Shown piece by piece: positions 25,021 to 32,574 of a DNA stretch of 37,194 bases. Both the position numbers and the translations under genes were made by a program. Source of the stretch: SAR86 cluster bacterium. Its GTDB lineage: Bacteria > Pseudomonadota > Gammaproteobacteria > Pseudomonadales > Pseudohongiellaceae. A model generated the notes under the pieces. That model had not been told where the DNA came from. It saw nothing but the letters and a program-made list of their open reading frames with translations, and searched no databases. Positions within the stretch are counted from its first letter, which is position 1; each line of letters starts with the position of its first letter. The stretch spans positions 3,711 through 40,904 of the forward strand of contig NVUL01000018.1 in the NCBI GenBank assembly GCA_002401885.1. Direction: 5' to 3'.

Positions 25021-25037
25021 GGCATTCGGAGAATTGA

Positions 25038-25415
25038 GTGAAATTCAAGTTTGAAAAGCCAGTCTTGATTAAGCTGCTAATTATAGGAGCGCTGCTTATT
25101 ATTGCTCCGTACGCCGTCCCTTTTTCCATAGAATTTGTATTGATGGCTGATCTCATGGGTCTAGAAGCTCTAGTCCTATTCCTAATCTATCAATCTCGTC
25201 ACGCAATAACGGCTTTGGTAGAAAAACTTGTCGAGTGGAGAACTCATACAGTTACTGTGATTATTCTATTAGCGAGTGCATACATTTTTCAGCCTAAGGT
25301 CTTTCTAAGTCATGTTGCGGGAAGTAGTATAATTCTGTTATTTGCTTGCTCCTTCGCTCTAGCATTCGCTCTTTGGGTGCCCGCTATTTACTTGAGTAGC
25401 GGGGGCTTTGTGTGA
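25038..25415 (+). CDS. Small membrane protein of unknown function
   Basis: A 125-residue protein with four likely membrane segments: about residues 10-30, 33-52, 71-88 and 94-118. It begins with a Lys-rich end (MKFKFEKP), and KLVEWRTHT lies in the middle loop. I recognise no family. It starts with GTG, with CGGAGA seven bases upstream. It lies exactly between the two attC-like sites, so gene plus downstream site would form one cassette of about 460 bp. Unrecognised small membrane proteins are frequent integron cargo. Confidence 0.72.
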   Translation: MKFKFEKPVLIKLLIIGALLIIAPYAVPFSIEFVLMADLMGLEALVLFLIYQSRHAITALVEKLVEWRTHTVTVIILLASAYIFQPKVFLSHVAGSSIILLFACSFALAFALWVPAIYLSSGGFV

Positions 25416-25419
25416 TGTC

Positions 25420-25481
25420 ACATAACAATCAAATCAACCAGGAAACACCCCGCGATGCTTCTGTTCTTCAAGGCGTTACGA
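25420..25481 (+). other. attC-like integron recombination site 2
   Basis: A 62-bp site starts with the same ACATAACAA as site 1 (R''-like, 25420-25426) and ends in AAGGCGTTACGA (R'-like GTTACGA, 25475-25481). The arms match at five of seven positions. The inner pairing (CAG/CTG, AA/TT) is weaker than in site 1 and the R' does not fit GTTRRRY exactly. It follows the membrane-protein stop by 4 bp and precedes the GNAT start by 15 bp. Confidence 0.5.
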
Positions 25482-25496
25482 CGCTAGAGATGCTCC

Positions 25497-25934
25497 ATGA
25501 CCCATATAATTAGACACTACGTAGAAGGTGATCTGGAGGGTGTTTTATCATCTTGGGAAAGCGCTTCGAAAATCGCTCATCCATTCCTGAAAGAAGAATT
25601 CCTTGAGACAGAACGTTATAACATTCCCAATGTATATATGCCGAACGCAGACACTTGGGTTGCCGAGGTTAAAGGGAATGTGGTGGGGTTTATTGCTTTG
25701 ATCGGCAATGAGGTTGGAGCCATATTCTTAGATCCGAAATTTCAAGGAATCGGCATTGGGAAGGCTTTGATGGATAAGGCCCAAGAGCTTCACGGAACGC
25801 TTGAGGTTGAAGTGTTTAAGGCAAATTCTATAGGACGCAAATTCTACGGCCGGTATGGATTCGAGTTTCTAGCGGAATCGACCCATGAGCCTACTAATCA
25901 GGGTGTTCTACGTTTAAAATTTGTCCCGTGTTGA
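25497..25934 (+). CDS. GNAT family N-acetyltransferase
   Basis: A 145-residue GNAT acetyltransferase that transfers acetyl from acetyl-CoA. IRHYVEGDLEGVLSSWESA opens the fold. The acetyl-CoA pyrophosphate loop is FQGIGIGKALMDKA (about 82-95, Q-X-X-G-I-G). The C-terminal NSIGRKFYGRYGFEFL (about 111-126) is the usual final motif. It resembles the YjaB/YiaC group; the substrate is unknown. It is the last gene of the accessory island, directly after the second attC-like site. No third attC-like site was seen downstream. Confidence 0.86.
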   Translation: MTHIIRHYVEGDLEGVLSSWESASKIAHPFLKEEFLETERYNIPNVYMPNADTWVAEVKGNVVGFIALIGNEVGAIFLDPKFQGIGIGKALMDKAQELHGTLEVEVFKANSIGRKFYGRYGFEFLAESTHEPTNQGVLRLKFVPC

Positions 25935-25990
25935 GGGGGTGATAAAATAAAGCCTAAGCAACAAGCCTGTACTATCGACTCCGCCACCGC

Positions 25991-26006
25991 CAGACGATAG
26001 CGTCTG
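25991..26006. other. Small perfect hairpin CAGACG-ATAG-CGTCTG
   Basis: A 6-bp perfect stem with a 4-nt loop lies 57 bp after the GNAT stop. It is followed by TAAGAAAG, so it does not look like a strong terminator. Nothing else clear was seen between 25935 and 26126. Confidence 0.4.
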
Positions 26007-26126
26007 TAAGAAAGTCGCATTTATACGGTCTTTAAATGACAGAATCGCCCGATTTTGTTACCTTTTGGCACACAAACTAGGGTTCTGCTCGCGTATCATC
26101 TTAAGCATGATTTGATGGGAGTCAAA

Positions 26127-29051
26127 ATGCGTCTTAAATTACATAACTTTCTGATATTAATAGGTTTTATTCTCGTGGCTGGCGGCGCTCAGGCACAGAT
26201 TTATAAGACCGATCAGATCGAGGTTGAGCTAGTTTCGGAAACCCGCAATGTGGTTCCCGGCGAAACGCTCTGGCTAGCTATCCGGCTGGACCCTATCGAA
26301 CACTGGCATACCTACTGGAAATTTGGCGGCGATAGCGGCGAAGCGACAGAGGCTAATGAGTGGCAATTGCCAGCTGGCGCGAGCGCCGGCGACATCGTCT
26401 GGCCGATTCCCGAATGGACTCCTTTTCCAGGCAGCGACCTCGTTACCTTTACCTACGAGCGAGAAGTATTCCTGCCGATTCCTGTAACTGTTCCTGCCGA
26501 CTACAGCGCTTCGAATTTTGAACTCCATACAAACGTCGACTACCAGGTTTGCTACGAGATTTGCATACCGGGCTCAGCAGAGTTTGACTTGTCGTTGCCG
26601 GTTGGTGGCACCGCGCAGATTGATGAAAAATGGCAGCAGGGTTTTGCCGAGGCGCGCGCACTGACTCCAGTGCCGGCCGAACAACACAGCCTGCAGGCCA
26701 ACTTCAACAGCTTCGATGGCAAGTTCAATGTCATGGTCGAGGCAGAAGAAAATTTATTCGATGATATCGATGAGGTTTGGTTCTTCCCAGAACAGCGTCG
26801 GATCATGAAGTACGCACCATTTCGTAAGGTCATCAAAGACGGCAATCGCCTGCAGATTTCTACAGAACAGCATCGTCGCTTCGATACCGACCTGCAGGAG
26901 TTGAATGGACTGCTCGCTTACATCGACGATGACGGACAGTGGCACGGTTACGACATCAAGCCTCGATACGCGAACGTGGCCTGGGACCATAGCATCGAAG
27001 TAGAGCTTCTCTCGGAGACCACAAACATAGTGCCGGGTGAGACAACGTGGCTAGGTTTGCGGCTACAACCGGCCGAGCATTGGCATACCTATTGGAAGAT
27101 GGGTGGCGATAGCGGAGAACCTACTAGCGCGAACGAATGGACGGCACCCGAGGGAACGAATATCGGCGAACTGCTGTGGCCGGCTCCGCACTGGCTTCCG
27201 TTCTATGACACCGATTTGGTTAACTTCGCCTACGAGGAAGAAGTATTACATCCCATTGCAGTCACTATTCCAGCGGACTACGAAGGCGATACGGTTGAGT
27301 TGTCCACGTTAGCTTTCTGGAACGTCTGTGAGCAGATCTGTATTCCTGGAGAGCAGCGGCTGAGTATCACGCTGCCAGTGGCACAATCATCGGAGTTAGA
27401 CGCAGGCAACGCGCAGATATTTGCGACCGCTAGAGAGCAAATCCCAACGGTTGATCACGACATCAAATCGCTCATCGCCGTTGCCGGTGACCGCGTGAGT
27501 CTCGGTTTCGAAGCGCCAGATGCCATTTTCTCTGGCTACACTGACGCGTTCTTCTTTCCTGAGCAGCGTCGCATAGTCAAACCCGGTCCGCTTCGCGATG
27601 TCAGCATTCAGGGAAATCTGCTGCAGATCACACACCAACAGCCAAGACGCATGTTGGACGACCTCACCGAAGTTTACGGAGTTCTTGTTCTAGAAAATGA
27701 ACAAGGAGAACGCACTGCCTACGATTTTCAGAATCCTACAGCCGATGCGAACTTAACTACTATTGTACCTCTTGCCGCTGCAAATAATTCAAGCAGCACT
27801 GGTGGCGCAGGCGGCGGACTCTTGTTGTATATGCTATTCGCACTAATGGGTGGTTTTATACTGAACCTGATGCCCTGTGTGTTCCCAGTACTCTCGATGA
27901 AGGCGCTTAGCTTCGCTAAAAATGCGGGCGAATCCGTGCACAAGCAGCGCATGGATGGCCTCGCTTATACCGTTGGGGTGATCGCCGCCTTCGTAGCCTT
28001 GGCTACAGTTCTCATCGTGTTACGTGCCGGTGGCGAACGCATTGGTTGGGCGTTCCAATTTCAGCAGCCTTGGTTCCTCGCGTTTATCGTGTATGTATTC
28101 TTCATGATGGCACTTAGCCTTTCGGGTGTGTTCGAGATCGGTGCGGGCCTCATGGGCGCCGGTGGCAGCCTAGCGCAGAAGAAGGGCTACAAGGGCTCAT
28201 TCTTCACAGGCGTGCTAGCAACGACTGTGGCGACACCCTGCACCGCACCGTTTATGGGTCCGGCACTCGGCTTTGCATTAACTCAGTCTTGGGTGGTTGC
28301 CATGCTGGTATTTATAGCCTTGGGTCTCGGCATGGCGTTGCCGATCCTCGTGCTCTCCTTTATGCCGTCTCTCACGAAGTACATGCCTAAGCCAGGTGCA
28401 TGGATGGAAACATTCAAGCAGTTCATGGCATTCCCGCTGTACGCCTCTGCCCTGTTCTTCCTCTGGGTGTTGGGGAATCAAGTGGGTGTCATGGGTATGT
28501 CCATGGTGCTCGGCGTGTGTATCTTGCTTGCCTTCGCAGCCTGGTTGTATCAGCGTCGTTTTACTTTTGGCCCAATACTGCGCACGGTTAACTATGCGGT
28601 GGGTGCCGCGGCCCTGTTTGCCGCAGTCTATCTGATGCAGACTCCATTCTTGCAGACAGTCTCGATGGATCAAACTGCGAGCGTCGATGCGAATGGCAAC
28701 TCTACCCGGAACTACGAAGTCTTCAGTACTGCTCGTCTAGATGAAATACAGGCAGAGGGACGCCCGGTGTTCGTCAACATGACCGCCGCATGGTGCATTA
28801 CCTGTCTCGCCAACGAGCAGACTACGCTCGGCACCGAGCGCGTCGAGCAGGCACTGCTAGACAATGACATCACCTACATGAAAGGTGACTGGACGAACGA
28901 GGATCCGGAGATCACAGCTATTCTCGAGGAATTTAATCGTCCTTCGGTGCCGCTGTATATCCTCTATCCGGGCGATAGCAGCAAGGAGCCTGTCATTCTC
29001 CCGCAGATTCTTACACCGGGACTGGTCGCTGACGCCTTCGCCAGCATCTAG
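26127..29051 (+). CDS. DsbD/ScsB-type thiol reductase with duplicated periplasmic half
   Basis: A 974-residue inner-membrane protein carrying electrons from cytosolic thioredoxin to the periplasm. A signal peptide (ending GAQAQ) precedes two consecutive copies of one periplasmic unit of about 265 residues. Each has VPGETLWL or VPGETTWL, EHWHTYWK, GGDSGE, a CX3C pair (CYEIC, CEQIC) and FFPEQRRI. A DsbD transmembrane domain (about 570-810) follows, with the paired Cys of LMPCVFPVL and VATPCTAPF. The C-terminal thioredoxin-like domain has AAWCITC. Family members usually have a single N-terminal unit. GGGAG six bases before the ATG at 26127 sets the start. A likely reducing partner for DsbC. Confidence 0.9.
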   Translation: MRLKLHNFLILIGFILVAGGAQAQIYKTDQIEVELVSETRNVVPGETLWLAIRLDPIEHWHTYWKFGGDSGEATEANEWQLPAGASAGDIVWPIPEWTPFPGSDLVTFTYEREVFLPIPVTVPADYSASNFELHTNVDYQVCYEICIPGSAEFDLSLPVGGTAQIDEKWQQGFAEARALTPVPAEQHSLQANFNSFDGKFNVMVEAEENLFDDIDEVWFFPEQRRIMKYAPFRKVIKDGNRLQISTEQHRRFDTDLQELNGLLAYIDDDGQWHGYDIKPRYANVAWDHSIEVELLSETTNIVPGETTWLGLRLQPAEHWHTYWKMGGDSGEPTSANEWTAPEGTNIGELLWPAPHWLPFYDTDLVNFAYEEEVLHPIAVTIPADYEGDTVELSTLAFWNVCEQICIPGEQRLSITLPVAQSSELDAGNAQIFATAREQIPTVDHDIKSLIAVAGDRVSLGFEAPDAIFSGYTDAFFFPEQRRIVKPGPLRDVSIQGNLLQITHQQPRRMLDDLTEVYGVLVLENEQGERTAYDFQNPTADANLTTIVPLAAANNSSSTGGAGGGLLLYMLFALMGGFILNLMPCVFPVLSMKALSFAKNAGESVHKQRMDGLAYTVGVIAAFVALATVLIVLRAGGERIGWAFQFQQPWFLAFIVYVFFMMALSLSGVFEIGAGLMGAGGSLAQKKGYKGSFFTGVLATTVATPCTAPFMGPALGFALTQSWVVAMLVFIALGLGMALPILVLSFMPSLTKYMPKPGAWMETFKQFMAFPLYASALFFLWVLGNQVGVMGMSMVLGVCILLAFAAWLYQRRFTFGPILRTVNYAVGAAALFAAVYLMQTPFLQTVSMDQTASVDANGNSTRNYEVFSTARLDEIQAEGRPVFVNMTAAWCITCLANEQTTLGTERVEQALLDNDITYMKGDWTNEDPEITAILEEFNRPSVPLYILYPGDSSKEPVILPQILTPGLVADAFASI

Positions 29052-29171
29052 CAAGGCTCCCTAGTTAGTTAATTCGGTACGTTCTATAAGGCGTGCATTG
29101 CTCACTTGAATCAATTTCAAATTGAGTGATAATCGCCTTCACGTTTCTCCCTCTAGCCCGACACACTTGCT

Positions 29172-30206
29172 ATGCGAATTCTGCTGCGTTTTCTGATTGC
29201 TCTATCTCTGACTTCGGTCTCGATGCTCGCGGTTGCCGCAGAGGGAGTTGCAGCGACCGGCAAATATTCGACGGCGCACACAGCCGCGAGTCAACTACCT
29301 CGACTGCATAGCCTGCTGATCAATCAGGGCGATGATCTAGTCTTCGAGCAGTATTACAACGGACGAGACCCATCGCGCCCGGCAAACATGAAGTCTGCCT
29401 CCAAAAGCGTTATCTCAGCGCTAGTAGGAATCGCTATCGACAGGGGGATCATCGATTCTGTCGATGTTAAAGTGGCGAAGTATTTTCCGGAACTAATCGC
29501 CGCGAGTGATGACCTGCGGAAGCAGCAGATCACCATAGAGAACCTGCTCACGATGCAATCCGGTCTGGAGACCACGAGCAATAGAAACTACGGCAAGTGG
29601 GTTCTCAGTGACAATTGGGTCGAGTTCGCTCTCAATCAGCCGCTGGTGGCGGAACCTGGAACTCGAATGCTATATAGCACGGGCAGCACTCATCTCTTGT
29701 CGGCAATTGTCACCAAAGCCAGTGGCATGAGTGCTAAACAGTTCGCTCAAGAAAACCTAAGTTCACGGCTCGGTTTCTCAATGTCCTATTGGCCGCAAGA
29801 TCCGCAGGGAATCTATTTCGGCGGCAACGATATGGAGATGACGCCGCGGCAGATGCTTGAATTTGGTCGCTTGTATCTCAATGAAGGGCGTGTTGATAAC
29901 GCACAGGTAATCTCCAAGGCGTGGGTAGAAGATTCTCATCAGCCACGCGCAAGATCGCCGCGCGGGCAGGGTCGCTTCTACGGTTACGGTTGGTGGCTGA
30001 GAGATCTCGCCGGCATGCAGATTCCAGTTGCCTGGGGCTATGGTGGCCAGCTCATCTTCGTGGTGAAGGAATTGGACCTAGTGGTTGTTGCCACCTCCCA
30101 GAGTACGCCGGGTCCATCGAGGAGAGGGCACTTACGTAGCCTCTACGAACTAATTGAAGAACACGTGCTGTTACCTGCCAAAGCGCTACAGCTAAGCAGT
30201 CTCTAA
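29172..30206 (+). CDS. Exported serine hydrolase, beta-lactamase family
   Basis: A 344-residue member of the class C beta-lactamase-like serine hydrolases. The signal peptide spans about residues 1-23 (ending AVAA). The nucleophile motif is SASK (Ser75, Lys78), the second motif Tyr168-Ser-Thr, and the third region AWGYGGQLIFVV. The lack of Tyr-X-Asn and KTG suggests an esterase or amidase such as 6-aminohexanoate-dimer-hydrolase-like enzymes rather than a resistance gene. It is unrelated in detail to the hydrolase at 4232 beyond the family. Start ATG; a CAATTT-C-AAATTG palindrome lies at 29112-29124 upstream. Confidence 0.85.
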   Translation: MRILLRFLIALSLTSVSMLAVAAEGVAATGKYSTAHTAASQLPRLHSLLINQGDDLVFEQYYNGRDPSRPANMKSASKSVISALVGIAIDRGIIDSVDVKVAKYFPELIAASDDLRKQQITIENLLTMQSGLETTSNRNYGKWVLSDNWVEFALNQPLVAEPGTRMLYSTGSTHLLSAIVTKASGMSAKQFAQENLSSRLGFSMSYWPQDPQGIYFGGNDMEMTPRQMLEFGRLYLNEGRVDNAQVISKAWVEDSHQPRARSPRGQGRFYGYGWWLRDLAGMQIPVAWGYGGQLIFVVKELDLVVVATSQSTPGPSRRGHLRSLYELIEEHVLLPAKALQLSSL

Positions 30207-30288
30207 GCGCTGCCCTCGTGTTCGATTGAACACGAAATGCTAACTGCAGCGGCACGCAGTTATTACCTAACCAGAAGGAAACTACTCA

Positions 30289-31074
30289 GTGAAAATCAAT
30301 GTGTATCAGGTCGATGCCTTTGCCAATAAGCCTTTTGAAGGCAATCCGGCGGCAATCTGCCCGCTGCAGGAATGGCTGCCCGAGCAGACCATGCAGGCGC
30401 TGGCTGCCGAGAACAATTTATCGGAAACAGCATTCTTTGTTGCTGAGGGTGATGGTTTCGCATTGCGTTGGTTTACGCCCGCAACCGAAGTGGACTTGTG
30501 TGGCCATGCGACACTCGCTGCGGCCTATGTTCTGTTCGAGGAATTAGACTATCAAGGAGAAGAGATTCGTTTCAGCACGAAGTCAGGAACGCTGAGTGTA
30601 ATGCGCAATGGCGATTCTCTTAGAATGGATTTTCCTGCGCAGCCTCCACTTCCTTTCGAGTTGCCGGCCCAGTTGGTTGAGGCGTTTGCCGCTACTCCCG
30701 AAGACTGCTTAAAGTTTGCCGACATCGTTGCTGTTTTCCCATCGGAGGAATTGGTGCGAACCGCCGATCCGGATATGTTGCTCTTGGCACAGCTGGACTG
30801 CCGAGGAATCATCATCACTGCCGAGTCTACGGAGTATGATTTTATCGCAAGGTGGTTCGGTCCTAGAACGGGGATAGAGGAAGACCCTGTTACTGGCTCT
30901 GCGTTTACTCAGCTTGTGCCTTACTGGGCGAATCGCCTTGGCAAGACTGAATTTCGCGCTAAGCAGGTTTCAGAGCGCGGCGGTGAGGTGACTTGTGAAC
31001 TGGTAGGGGATCGTGTGTTGATCTCCGGCAAGGCAGTTCTGTTCATGCGCGGCGTTATCGAAATAGATGTCTAA
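30289..31074 (+). CDS. PhzF family isomerase
   Basis: A 261-residue PhzF/DapF-fold protein. The start VYQVDAFANKPFEGNPAAIC is diagnostic. The catalytic glutamate sits in NNLSETAFF (about residue 46), and LCGHATLAAAYVLF and EDPVTGSAFTQLVPYW complete the two lobes. PhzF itself isomerises an intermediate of phenazine synthesis, but most homologues occur without phenazine genes, as here, and their reaction is unknown. It is convergent with the FHA gene, with only 16 bp between. Confidence 0.92.
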   Translation: MKINVYQVDAFANKPFEGNPAAICPLQEWLPEQTMQALAAENNLSETAFFVAEGDGFALRWFTPATEVDLCGHATLAAAYVLFEELDYQGEEIRFSTKSGTLSVMRNGDSLRMDFPAQPPLPFELPAQLVEAFAATPEDCLKFADIVAVFPSEELVRTADPDMLLLAQLDCRGIIITAESTEYDFIARWFGPRTGIEEDPVTGSAFTQLVPYWANRLGKTEFRAKQVSERGGEVTCELVGDRVLISGKAVLFMRGVIEIDV

Positions 31075-31090
31075 TTAGTTGCATGCCGCG

Positions 31091-31774
31091 CTAGACAGCG
31101 AGGTAGTATTCGATCTTGAGTTTGTTGATTTCGATTACATCGTGATTGTTCAGCTTGACCGCGCGCGAGCCTACAGCCTCGCCATTAACCATCAATAGAC
31201 TGCTCTCGCCTTCCTGATCCAGGCTAACGATGAAATGGCCATCTGGCCGCTTATTGATCTGAACTATTTCCATGCCGGACTTACCGAGTTTTACCGAGGG
31301 TTTTTGCAGCGCCAATTCCTTGCCAGCGCCCTTGCCGTTGAGAATTTGCAGCTTTGCAGTATTCAGATCTGCAGCTATGCTACCTGGCTTGTTGGTCGGC
31401 TCATTTAGTTGCGCGCCAGGCGAGGTGTTCAGTCCTGGTTGGCGCCTGATAAGAACCGTCTTGTCGTCATCGCTGGCCGAGTTGGAATCATTTATATAGC
31501 GCAGTTCGTGCTTGCCAATTACGATAACATCGCCATTCTTAAGTGGATGTTTCGTAATCGGCCGTCCATTTACATAGGTGCCGTTAGTACTGCCTAAGTC
31601 CTCCAAAAAAGAATCGTCAAAAATGGTAAGAAGTTTGGCGTGATGACCACTGACGGCAAGGTTGTCAACGCGAATGTCATTATCATCCTTGCGTCCAATA
31701 GTCATAATCTCTTTATCGAGAACGAAATCGTCCAATCGATTTGAGTTAAAACTGAATTCTAGTTTGCCTGGCAT
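31091..31774 (-). CDS. Protein with two FHA domains
   Basis: A 227-residue cytosolic protein. The first FHA domain (about residues 22-92) is canonical: TIGRKDDNDI, VSGHHAKL and DLGSTNGTYVNG supply the phosphothreonine-binding Arg, Ser, His and Asn. The second (about 150-225, VKLGKSGMEI, SLLMVNGEAV) keeps the strand pattern but lacks GR and SXXH, so it is probably not a phosphothreonine binder. A linker of low complexity joins them. It is the last gene of the kinase-phosphatase-FHA operon and a likely reader or substrate of the kinase. Confidence 0.9.
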   Translation of the reverse strand: MPGKLEFSFNSNRLDDFVLDKEIMTIGRKDDNDIRVDNLAVSGHHAKLLTIFDDSFLEDLGSTNGTYVNGRPITKHPLKNGDVIVIGKHELRYINDSNSASDDDKTVLIRRQPGLNTSPGAQLNEPTNKPGSIAADLNTAKLQILNGKGAGKELALQKPSVKLGKSGMEIVQINKRPDGHFIVSLDQEGESSLLMVNGEAVGSRAVKLNNHDVIEINKLKIEYYLAV

Positions 31775-31815
31775 GATGATTTCTATCCTCTTGTATACTT
31801 GCGTTCATTCTCCTG

Positions 31816-32574
31816 CTAGGTCTGCATAAGAATGACGGAAATATTGTCTTTGCCTCCGTTCAGGTTTGCTAACGCAATCAATTTCTTAGCGGCCAAATCT
31901 AGGTCGGCAATGTTCTCATCGATCGTTTCTGCGATCTGCCAATCAGAAACCATATCGGTCAAGCCATCGGAACAAAGCATCAATAGATCATAAGGCAGCA
32001 GTGACTCTTCTGCGGTGTCTACATCAACGTCAAGTTTCGTTCCCATAGCTCTGGTGACCACGTGTCCGACGTTTGCTCCGCGCGCTTCTCTCTCGGTGTA
32101 GAAGCCACGATCGATTAGATCCTGAACTAAGCTGTGATCTTTGGTTAGGCGTTTCACAGTTCGGTTGCGGTAGAGATAGAGCCTAGAGTCACCTACGTGG
32201 CCGACATAGACCTGAGACCCAACGACCAGTGCGGCAACTATCGTCGTGCCCATGCTTCGGTAGGCTTCTTCCTTTTCCTGGGCGCGGAATATCTCCGTAT
32301 TGCTTGAAGAAATTGTATTGGAGACAAATTCCAATAACTGAGAACCAGTTATCGATACAGAAGTTTCCTGCAAAACGAGTTTTTGCAGCTTTTCTAACAC
32401 GAATTTGACGGCCATATGGGCTGCGACCTCTCCGGCCTTATGCCCGCCCATGCCATCGGCGAGAACCGCTATGCCAAGTTCTTGATCGAAACCAATATGA
32501 TCCTGGTTATGTTCACGGCGCCTTCCCGTGTCTGTATGTCCGGTGATTCTGAGTTGTGCCTGTGTCTCCGACAT
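31816..32574 (-). CDS. PP2C family serine/threonine phosphatase
   Basis: A 252-residue metal-dependent Ser/Thr phosphatase of the bacterial Stp type. Motifs in order: REHNQDHIGFD, VLADGMGGHKAGEVA, GHVGDSRLYLYR, DHSLVQDL, MLCSDGLTDMV and GGKDNISVILM, so all metal-binding aspartates are present. It reverses phosphorylation by Hanks-type kinases. Its ATG overlaps the stop of the kinase gene by one base (TAATG), showing tight translational coupling and a matched kinase-phosphatase pair. Confidence 0.95.
   Translation of the reverse strand: MSETQAQLRITGHTDTGRRREHNQDHIGFDQELGIAVLADGMGGHKAGEVAAHMAVKFVLEKLQKLVLQETSVSITGSQLLEFVSNTISSSNTEIFRAQEKEEAYRSMGTTIVAALVVGSQVYVGHVGDSRLYLYRNRTVKRLTKDHSLVQDLIDRGFYTEREARGANVGHVVTRAMGTKLDVDVDTAEESLLPYDLLMLCSDGLTDMVSDWQIAETIDENIADLDLAAKKLIALANLNGGKDNISVILMQT

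Noticed and set aside
25935..26126. A third attC site after the GNAT gene
   Set aside because: No RYYYAAC...GTTRRRY pair in range; only a small CAGACG hairpin is present.
30289..31074. Part of a phenazine synthesis cluster
   Set aside because: No other phz gene is nearby; lone PhzF homologues are common in bacteria.
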